NCBI GenBank assembly: GCA_934725735.1
Contig: CAKVCP010000072.1
Span: 1-10,883 of the forward strand
Direction: 5' to 3'
Length of the DNA stretch: 10,883 bases
Origin: an uncultured Thermoguttaceae bacterium
GTDB lineage: Bacteria > Planctomycetota > Planctomycetia > Pirellulales > Thermoguttaceae
This document shows positions 5,921 through 10,883 of this stretch, one piece after another; within the stretch, counting starts at the first letter, position 1, and every line of letters begins with the position of its first letter. The notes under the pieces were generated by a model. The model saw nothing but the letters and a program-made list of their open reading frames with translations, had not been told where the DNA came from and ran no database searches. The translations under genes were made by a program, and so were the position numbers.

Positions 5921-5930
5921 CAGTAGATAT

Positions 5931-7016
5931 ATGACTTCTCCCTTTCCTTACGCGCCTTCGAAGGGCGTTCCGTGGTCCTTGACTACCGCCCTATCTCTTT
6001 TACTCTTTAGTATTCTGATCGCCCCCTATATTTCAAGCGCGACGCTCTATCTAGTGAAAGACTACATAGCGCCAAACTTCGAAACGGTCTCCTCCGCCGA
6101 GACGGACGCCTCCATTCAAGACGCGATCCCCGACGTCTCTTCAGAAACAAACGACGCGGTGCAATCGAAACCGGAGCAAGACGCCGAGAAATCAGAGAAT
6201 GAACTCACGCCTAAGAAAATCTCTCAACAGCATCAGCTCGCGCGGCTTCTGATTCGCTCGTATCATACGCCTGCGTTTGCCGTCGTTCTCATAGTTTTCT
6301 TCGTCAGCGTCGTCTTCCTCGCGCCAATCACAGAAGAATTCCTCTTTCGCGTCGTCCTACAAAGCGCTTTTGAAAAACAACTCGAAGTCTATCCGGAAGA
6401 GACGCCGCCCCCCCATGCTTTTGGCGCAAGCGCCCCTCCTCAATTGACTCAAGACGAAAAGGAACGTCTCGAAACGGCGAAGCGAAAGAACGAAACAGCC
6501 CGACGCCTTCGTCTTGCGGTCGCAGTCGTCATTCCCGCGCTGATCTTCGCTTCTCTTCACATCGCGTCGCCTGACAACGTCAACGCGCCCGAAGATATAA
6601 AAGTCGTCTACAACCTAGCGCTTGCGCACGCGCTCTCCAATATTTTAACGCTCTGCGTCGGTTTCGTCGCGCTCGTAAAAATAGCAGGCGCTACCTTTGC
6701 GGATCTAGGATTCGACATTTCCTTTTCAGATCTCGTTCGAACGCCGCTGAACTCCCTAGGAAAGCTCATGAAGAGCTGGAGTCTAGGAATTCTTATCATG
6801 TGCGTCGTTTATCCGATCGTCATCTCCGTCAACTACGCCTTTCAGAAGCTATTTCCAGATTCGATCGTCGCGCCGATTCCGATCTTTATCTTTGCGCTCT
6901 TTGCGGGGAACGTTTACTATCGATCGCGCCATTTCATGACGACGCTCGGCATGCACATGACGCTGAACTTCACTAGCTTCATTCTTCTCTTGATCCTTAT
7001 TTACCAATCCGCCTAA
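5931..7016 (+). CDS. CPBP-family (Rce1-like, type II CAAX-protease) intramembrane protease with large inserts
   Basis: A 361-residue membrane protein with all three CPBP motifs: E135-E136-x3-R140 in APITEEFLFR, F206-x3-H210 in LIFASLHIA, and H342-x3-N346 in GMHMTLNFTS, preceded by AGNVYYRS. These residues form the metal-independent glutamate/histidine site of Rce1-type proteases. Bacterial members act in membrane-protein cleavage, bacteriocin immunity or unknown roles. It is odd in having three extra stretches: an acidic hydrophilic loop after helix 1 (~50-105), a Pro-rich charged insert between motifs 1 and 2 (~148-192), and about 130 residues between motifs 2 and 3, including extra helices. 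HALSN at 233-237 mimics motif 3 but lacks its sequence context. No good ribosome-binding site is seen before ATG 5931, which follows a hairpin. The substrate is unknown. Confidence 0.85.
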   Translation: MTSPFPYAPSKGVPWSLTTALSLLLFSILIAPYISSATLYLVKDYIAPNFETVSSAETDASIQDAIPDVSSETNDAVQSKPEQDAEKSENELTPKKISQQHQLARLLIRSYHTPAFAVVLIVFFVSVVFLAPITEEFLFRVVLQSAFEKQLEVYPEETPPPHAFGASAPPQLTQDEKERLETAKRKNETARRLRLAVAVVIPALIFASLHIASPDNVNAPEDIKVVYNLALAHALSNILTLCVGFVALVKIAGATFADLGFDISFSDLVRTPLNSLGKLMKSWSLGILIMCVVYPIVISVNYAFQKLFPDSIVAPIPIFIFALFAGNVYYRSRHFMTTLGMHMTLNFTSFILLLILIYQSA

Positions 7017-7063
7017 ACCCTGAAACCAAAACAAGAGTTTTGTAGCTCCGCCATTCAAAAAAA

Positions 7064-7095
7064 AAAAGCGATGTTTCACATGAAACATCGCTTTT
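7064..7095. terminator. Bidirectional terminator between convergent genes, with a parS-like stem
   Basis: A 15-bp inverted repeat (AAAAGCGATGTTTCA / TGAAACATCGCTTTT) around a CA centre. On the minus strand it is followed by an 11-T run (plus-strand A tract 7057-7067); on the plus strand by TTTT. It ends both the CPBP gene (stop at 7016) and the SGNH-like gene (stop at 7116). Confidence 0.88.
7072..7087. other. parS: Near-parS site (one mismatch) inside the terminator stem
   Basis: TGTTTCACATGAAACA differs from the two exact parS sites at 10556 and 10594 by one central base (A for G in CACGTG). The palindromic arms are intact, but the changed base lies in the central part of the site, so ParB binding may be weak. 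It could equally be a terminator stem derived from, or resembling, parS. Confidence 0.45.
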
Positions 7096-7115
7096 AAAAT
7101 AGACCGTCTTGACGT

Positions 7116-7691
7116 TCAGATGGAAGCGCCAAAGATCAGTTGCGTCAAATCCGTTATCGATCGTCGTCTCTTGATCGGACAAACAAATCCGCAGTTGTCC
7201 AGGAAGTTCATCGTTTCAACCTTAGCGCGCGTGGGCTTCTCCGAAGATGCGGCAATCGAAACGAACTCGCAAGCAGCCAGATCGGCAAGCTTCATAAGGC
7301 GATCGTTCAACATGCTCTTGGCTTCGTCGCGATACCCAACGATATAGATCTTAGCGCCCTTGGACGTCTCCTTGATGTGAGAAATGAGAGCAAGGAATTT
7401 CTCGTCAAAATTCTCAGAGGAATCCGCCGCGCCGATCTGAAGCAATACCGCGCTCGGTTTCAACGCGGCAACCGTTTCGTCATATAAGACTGAAGCGTCG
7501 TCCAATGTCATCCCAGAAAAGCTTCGGTTGTAAACGCGCTCGCTCAAGTTGAACGCGTCCTTAATTTCTCCCAAAGAAATCTCGTGAGATTCGGAGCCTC
7601 CGAAGATCACGACTCCTTTAGGGCTGACATACTGATTCAACGATAAGTATTTCTGAATCTCATTATCAAATTGCGTCGCTTTTTTTTGCAT
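7116..7691 (-). CDS. Small SGNH/GDSL-hydrolase-like protein, degenerate active site
   Basis: A 191-residue protein with no signal peptide or membrane segment. GVVIFGGSES (residues 26-35) resembles SGNH block I with Ser at 33; RVYNRSFSGMTLDDA (52-66) resembles block II with its Gly at 60; ALKPSAVLLQIGAADSS (76-92) resembles block III but has GAAD where active enzymes have GxND. No C-terminal D-x-x-H is visible, so it is probably an SGNH-fold protein with an altered or lost active site. ATG 7691 is chosen because it has GGAG eight bases upstream; an in-frame TTG at 7715 would add eight residues. It overlaps the end of the upstream membrane-protein gene by 26 bases, indicating coupled translation. 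Its role is unknown. Confidence 0.65.
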   Translation of the reverse strand: MQKKATQFDNEIQKYLSLNQYVSPKGVVIFGGSESHEISLGEIKDAFNLSERVYNRSFSGMTLDDASVLYDETVAALKPSAVLLQIGAADSSENFDEKFLALISHIKETSKGAKIYIVGYRDEAKSMLNDRLMKLADLAACEFVSIAASSEKPTRAKVETMNFLDNCGFVCPIKRRRSITDLTQLIFGASI

Positions 7692-8013
7692 GGTAAACTC
7701 CGTAAAATCTTTCAACTCTGGTTTCTTTCACGACGACAGGCGCGGTTCGGCGTTTATCCAACGCTGCGTTGCGGAAAAACACCAGAACATTTAAAAGGAC
7801 AATCGCAAGATTTAACAAATAGGCGATCAAGACGTAATTGAGTTGATGCGTCAGAATCTTCGCCGATATTCCTGCGACATATCCGGCTATAATCAAAAGG
7901 ATAAAGGGAAGACTCATTCCTTTGGCCGTCCTTGCTCGATACGCTTTCAACACGTTGAGAGGCCAGGAAAAACCAAAGCACGCCAACATAATCGTTTCTA
8001 AAATCGCACTCAC
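7666..8013 (-). CDS. Small PQ-loop (SemiSWEET-like) membrane protein
   Basis: A 115-residue protein from GTG 8013, with GGAGG six bases upstream. This start gives an N-terminus that goes straight into the first helix; a longer TTG reading (8091) begins at the candidate transcription start and is less likely. Three membrane helices are apparent (about 3-19, 35-55, 60-81), followed by a basic cytosolic tail. FGFSWPLNVLKAYRARTAKGMS at 13-34 resembles the PQ-loop region of SemiSWEET-type proteins, with P18-L19 in place of the usual PQ. Such three-helix units dimerise and often carry small sugars or related solutes. Here transport is inferred only from fold resemblance. The gene heads an operon with the SGNH-like gene and diverges from the sensor kinase. 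Confidence 0.68.
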   Translation of the reverse strand: MSAILETIMLACFGFSWPLNVLKAYRARTAKGMSLPFILLIIAGYVAGISAKILTHQLNYVLIAYLLNLAIVLLNVLVFFRNAALDKRRTAPVVVKETRVERFYGVYHAKKSDAI

Positions 8014-8098
8014 GATCAACCTCCGTTTCTTTCTTGATCTGCCAATGAGTTTACCGCGTCGTACAAAAGAAAAAGTCTGTTTTTTCTCCAAGGCGATT

Positions 8099-8127
8099 TA
8101 TATAACTTAGAAAAAAGAAAAAGACAA
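8099..8127 (-). promoter_or_regulatory. Candidate promoter of the PQ-loop/SGNH operon
   Basis: On the minus strand TTGTCT (8122-8127), a 17-bp spacer and TATATA (8099-8104). This gives a leader of about 80 nt to GTG 8013. Spacing is ideal; both hexamers are partial matches. Confidence 0.5.
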
Positions 8128-8137
8128 ACCCGCGATT

Positions 8138-8174
8138 TTTTTTACTTTTTAAAGAGACTTTAAAAAGTAAAAAA
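8138..8174. promoter_or_regulatory. Perfect AT-rich inverted repeat, likely operator in a divergent promoter region
   Basis: Two perfect 17-base arms, TTTTTTACTTTTTAAAG (8138-8154) and CTTTAAAAAGTAAAAAA (8158-8174), around AGA. It sits between the candidate -35 of the minus-strand operon (8122-8127) and that of the plus-strand sensor kinase (8177-8182). It is not a good terminator because no T run follows on either strand. AT-rich targets are usual for CitB/DcuR-type regulators, such as the one encoded just downstream. Confidence 0.6.
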
Positions 8175-8176
8175 CC

Positions 8177-8205
8177 TTGAATAGACGCTCTTCTAGGCAA
8201 TAATT
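8177..8205 (+). promoter_or_regulatory. Candidate promoter of the two-component operon
   Basis: TTGAAT (8177-8182), a 17-bp spacer and ATAATT (8200-8205). It directly abuts the inverted repeat. The match is moderate. Confidence 0.4.
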
Positions 8206-8247
8206 GGTTCAGACATATCTCTCATTGCATAGGATTGGAGATTAAAA

Positions 8248-9864
8248 ATGCGTCTTTTTTCACCTCCTTCAATGAAACCGCGTTCGACGTCAGTCAAAAC
8301 GATTCAGGGGGAATTCTTTCGTTCTCAGTTGCTCCTCATTTTTCTCTTGGCCGTCTTTCTAGGATTTTTTGGCGCGCTCATGAACGTGAAGTACGAAAAC
8401 ACCAAAAGAGACGTCAATATTCGCAACGTCGCCAAAACGATCGCTCAAACGCCGATTGTTAGAAAAATCAAGACGAATACGCCGGAAGAAAATCGTCAGC
8501 TTTGCGTCTACTTAGACTCGCTTGTCTCCTCGCTAGAAGAAATCAACGTCGCGTCGATCGTCAACGAAGATTTTATTCGCGTTTATCATTCCAAACCGGA
8601 GCTCATTGGAACGACGTACGCCTCCAACCTTCCCAAATACGATCCCTCGCGAGAAACATATTCAATCACCGCGACGGGACCGACTGGACGACAACGCCGA
8701 GCGTATGCGCCGATCTATGACGAAAAGGGCGAATACGTCGGATTCGTCATCGTTCTCATCCTGATGAGGAATATCCATATTGAGATTCTTCAGGTTCTTT
8801 CGATCTTTCTCCTGGCGACCCTAATCGCCGTTCTGGTAGAGCTCATGATTTCATCCCGCCTCTCCAAGAAACTCAAACGCAGCTTAATGGGATACGAACC
8901 CGACGTCTTCACCGCGATGTATCGCATGAGGGATAATATTCTCGAAGCATTGGAAGAGGGCGTCTTGGCGGTGAATCAGGACGGTAAAATTCTCTTCATG
9001 AATAAAACGGCGCTCCGTATGTTCAATCTTCAAGGTATAAATGAAGTCGAAGGGAAAGACGTCGCGGAACTTCACGCGCCAATTCTCGCAAAAACGATCC
9101 AAAAGGGGGTCAAAGAGACGAACGTTCATCTAAACGAAGTCGACGTCGTCCTCGACTCTCTTCCCATAACGGAGGACGGTATGCAAGTCGGAAGCGTGGC
9201 GATCCTTCACGATCGCGCGGAATACACGAAACTCATGGAAGATCTTTCCGGCGTTCGTTACCTTGTCGATTCAATGCGCGCCAACAACCACGACTTCACC
9301 AATAAACTCCATGTGATTCTCGGACTCATTCAAATGGGGATGTGCGACCAAGCGATTTCGTATATTCAAAACGTCACGATCGTTCAACGAGAAACGATCA
9401 GTCAAATCATCCAAAAAGTCCACGAACCCTCCGTCGCAGCGCTCCTATTAGGAAAAATCGCAAGAGCTTCAGAATTGAATATCCGGTTCAAACTTCGAGA
9501 AAATAGCGAATACAATCCGACAGACGTCAACGTGCCGACGGGGGCGCTCGTCACTATCGTCGGGAATCTCCTCGACAACGCTTTCGACGCGATGAATTCC
9601 AATTCGTCAAAGGAAAAGGAGTTGCTCTTTGGCATATATTCTAGTCCTGGAGCGCTTTTAATTTCCGTCGACGACACGGGGCCAGGAATTAGCGTCGTTC
9701 CAGTAGAAAAGATTTTCGAAAACGGATATTCGACCAAAGGCGCTGGAAGGGGAATTGGCCTTTTCCACGTCAAAAATCTCATCGACGCGTTAGGGGGAAA
9801 GATTAGCGTCGATTCCCAAGAAGGGGTCGGAACGTCTTTTACAGTCAGCGTCAAAAAGGGCTAA
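8248..9864 (+). CDS. CitA/DcuS-family sensor histidine kinase
   Basis: A 538-residue membrane kinase of the di/tricarboxylate-sensor type. Helix 1 is at ~26-45. A periplasmic PDC/sCache-type sensor (~46-165) contains IVNEDFIRVYHSKPELIGTTY, the family's Y/H-rich ligand region. Helix 2 is at ~180-202. A cytosolic PAS domain spans ~225-325 (ILEALEEGVLAVNQDGKILFMN). The DHp helix carries NNHDFTNKLHVILGLIQ with phospho-acceptor H348. The ATPase domain has the N box GNLLDNAFDAM (N440, N444), G1 VDDTGPGIS (474-481) and G2 GAGRGIGL (498-505). All catalytic motifs are intact. Ligands of relatives are C4-dicarboxylates or citrate; the actual ligand is not determinable. ATG 8248 has GGAG seven bases upstream. 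The regulator gene follows after four bases, and the operon diverges from the PQ-loop operon. Confidence 0.93.
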   Translation: MRLFSPPSMKPRSTSVKTIQGEFFRSQLLLIFLLAVFLGFFGALMNVKYENTKRDVNIRNVAKTIAQTPIVRKIKTNTPEENRQLCVYLDSLVSSLEEINVASIVNEDFIRVYHSKPELIGTTYASNLPKYDPSRETYSITATGPTGRQRRAYAPIYDEKGEYVGFVIVLILMRNIHIEILQVLSIFLLATLIAVLVELMISSRLSKKLKRSLMGYEPDVFTAMYRMRDNILEALEEGVLAVNQDGKILFMNKTALRMFNLQGINEVEGKDVAELHAPILAKTIQKGVKETNVHLNEVDVVLDSLPITEDGMQVGSVAILHDRAEYTKLMEDLSGVRYLVDSMRANNHDFTNKLHVILGLIQMGMCDQAISYIQNVTIVQRETISQIIQKVHEPSVAALLLGKIARASELNIRFKLRENSEYNPTDVNVPTGALVTIVGNLLDNAFDAMNSNSSKEKELLFGIYSSPGALLISVDDTGPGISVVPVEKIFENGYSTKGAGRGIGLFHVKNLIDALGGKISVDSQEGVGTSFTVSVKKG

Positions 9865-9868
9865 CGAG

Positions 9869-10537
9869 ATGTATAACGTTTTAATAGTCGAAGACGACCC
9901 GATGGTCGCAATGATTAACGAACAGTATGTGGCGCGCAATCCTAACTTTCACGTGTTAGCGCCGTGCAACGACGGGCAGAAGGCGCTAGAGCTACTGAAA
10001 AATACAAAGGTCGATCTCGTCGTTATGGACGTTTATATGCCGGTCGTCAACGGTCTCGAAGCAATGCGCGCGCTACGCAATAAGAAGATCGACTCCGACT
10101 TCATCATGGTCACGGCGGCAAACGACCGCGAAACGCTGGAAGAAGCGCTGAGACTCGGGGTGATCGATTATCTTGTCAAACCTTTCACTTTTGACCGCTT
10201 TCAAAAAGCGCTAGAAAAATTTTTGCTCCAACGTCAAGCACTCCATGAAGCCGACTCTCTTAATCAAAAGACAATCGATTCAATTATCTCAACGCAACGA
10301 CATACGGAGACGCCCCCTAAAGGGGTTCAAGTAAAAACAATGAATCTTTTATATGAAACCCTGAAAAGTAAAAGAGGCGTCTGGCTCACTGGAGACGAGA
10401 TCGCTCAAATTAGCGGACTCACGAGCGTCACGGTGCGCAGGTATATGAACTATCTTGCCGAGACGGGGAAAATCGACTGTGAAGTCAACTATGAAACAGG
10501 AGGGCGTCCTTGTATGAAATACAAGAGCAAAGAATAG
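9869..10537 (+). CDS. CitB/DcuR-family response regulator
   Basis: A 222-residue protein: receiver domain ~1-120 with E8-D9-D10, phospho-acceptor D54 (VVMDVYMP), T82 and K104, then a linker and a winged-helix-type HTH at ~155-218. The C-terminal LTGDEIAQISGLTSVTVRRYMNYLAETG and YETGGRPCMKY follow the CitB/DcuR/DctR pattern (S-x-x-E-[IL]-A ... [ST]-x-x-T-x-RRY-x-x-YL ... GRP-x-x-x-Y). It should be phosphorylated by the kinase encoded four bases upstream and bind AT-rich operators. The only evident candidate operator in the window is the inverted repeat at 8138-8174. No transporter or catabolic gene, the usual targets of this family, lies within the window downstream. Confidence 0.94.
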   Translation: MYNVLIVEDDPMVAMINEQYVARNPNFHVLAPCNDGQKALELLKNTKVDLVVMDVYMPVVNGLEAMRALRNKKIDSDFIMVTAANDRETLEEALRLGVIDYLVKPFTFDRFQKALEKFLLQRQALHEADSLNQKTIDSIISTQRHTETPPKGVQVKTMNLLYETLKSKRGVWLTGDEIAQISGLTSVTVRRYMNYLAETGKIDCEVNYETGGRPCMKYKSKE

Positions 10538-10555
10538 AGCGTTGGTAAAACCAAA

Positions 10556-10571
10556 TGTTTCACGTGAAACA
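10556..10571. other. parS: parS centromere site 1
   Basis: TGTTTCACGTGAAACA is a perfect 16-bp palindrome and fits the widely conserved chromosomal parS consensus TGTTNCACGTGAAACA bound by ParB/Spo0J. It is intergenic, 18 bases after the response-regulator stop. Confidence 0.9.
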
Positions 10572-10593
10572 TAGCCAAAACGTCTACGAGTAC

Positions 10594-10609
10594 TGTTTCA
10601 CGTGAAACA
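10594..10609. other. parS: parS centromere site 2
   Basis: A second exact TGTTTCACGTGAAACA, 38 bp from the first (centre to centre), directly before a terminator. Two perfect copies in one short intergenic region argue against chance. Confidence 0.9.
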
Positions 10610-10645
10610 AAAAAAGCGTCCCCTGTTATAAGAGGACGCTTTTTT
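10610..10645. terminator. Bidirectional terminator between convergent genes
   Basis: AAAAAAGCGTCC (10610-10621) pairs with GGACGCTTTTTT (10634-10645) around a loop in which CT/AG can pair further. T runs follow the stem on both strands, serving the response-regulator operon on the plus strand and the partial gene on the minus strand. Confidence 0.85.
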
Positions 10646-10658
10646 AAAGCGTCGATTT

Positions 10659-10883
10659 TCAAAAAAGGATTGTCGCTAACGTCTGACTCGGGAAAAGGGA
10701 TAACGCGCCGACAAAGGTATGCTCCTTACCGAGAGTCGCGTTCATATTCAGATTATACGTCGCGCCGTACGCGGAAGGAAATTCGCTCCCCGTTAAAGGG
10801 GCGACGCCTTGCGCCTGAGAAGTCCCCGAAACAAACGGATAAAAATGCAACGCTCCGTCGTTCGGATTATACATATTCAAAAC
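10659..10883 (-). CDS. Unrecognised protein, C-terminal end only
   Basis: An open frame of 74 codons from the right edge to TGA at 10659-10661; the N-terminus lies outside the window. An in-frame ATG at 10872-10874 exists, but the frame stays open to the edge with no ribosome-binding site visible, so it is treated as partial. The sequence (LNMYNPNDGALHFYPFVSG ... TLGKEHTFVGALSLFPSQTLATILF) is rich in Asn, Gly, Thr and aromatics and ends in Phe, which would suit an exported or outer-membrane protein, but I recognise no family. It has the terminator at 10610-10645 14 bases after its stop, supporting that it is real. Confidence 0.5.
   Translation of the reverse strand, partial: VLNMYNPNDGALHFYPFVSGTSQAQGVAPLTGSEFPSAYGATYNLNMNATLGKEHTFVGALSLFPSQTLATILF

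Noticed and set aside
8014..8091. N-terminal extension of the PQ-loop protein from TTG 8091
   Set aside because: GTG 8013 has a perfect GGAGG at ideal spacing, and the extension would begin at the inferred transcription start.
9402..9854. 150-codon minus-strand frame
   Set aside because: Antisense to the intact ATPase domain of the sensor kinase.

Overview
The window looks like bacterial chromosome from a Gram-negative-type organism. The support is a type II secretion (GspG-like) pseudopilin, a Tat/lipobox lipoprotein, sigma70-type promoters, a phospholipid synthase, chromosomal tRNA genes and chromosomal-type parS sites. The mix of GspG pseudopilin, twin-arginine lipoprotein and secreted MBG/SGNH protein, with moderate GC, would suit a gut-type Planctomycetota/PVC member, but that placement is a weak inference. 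No phage, transposase, CRISPR or toxin-antitoxin genes are visible.

Layout. (1) 1-3333, minus strand: the N-terminal part of a GspG-like pseudopilin carrying a nearly perfect 45-bp tandem repeat that runs off the left edge, then a small Tat-type lipoprotein, then a large secreted-type protein (Ig-like MBG repeats plus a DUF4886 SGNH-hydrolase domain) whose 5' end appears lost or frameshifted. (2) 3412-3932, minus strand: two identical tRNA-Leu(GAG) genes, each with its own promoter and terminator, made by a ~190-bp direct duplication. (3) 3933-7016, plus strand: a gene-free leader region, then a beta-hydroxyacid dehydrogenase, pgsA and a CPBP (Rce1-like) membrane protease, each preceded by a terminator-like hairpin close to its start codon. 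(4) 7064-7095: a bidirectional terminator whose stem contains a near-parS sequence. (5) 7116-8013, minus strand: a two-gene overlapping operon, a PQ-loop-like small membrane protein and a degenerate SGNH-like protein. (6) 8014-8247: a divergent control region with two candidate promoters flanking a perfect 17-bp-arm AT-rich inverted repeat. (7) 8248-10537, plus strand: a CitA/DcuS-type sensor kinase and its CitB/DcuR-type response regulator. (8) 10556-10609: two exact parS sites 38 bp apart, followed by a bidirectional terminator and the 3' end of an unrecognised minus-strand gene that leaves the window.

How they fit together: the two-component system probably controls itself and/or the divergent PQ-loop/SGNH operon through the inverted repeat, because no dicarboxylate or citrate transporter is visible. 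The parS cluster suggests the locus lies in the ParB-loaded, origin-proximal part of the chromosome. The strongest observations are the parS pair with its diverged third copy, the operator-like inverted repeat, the repeat-expanded pseudopilin, and the start-less MBG/DUF4886 gene next to the duplicated tRNA.
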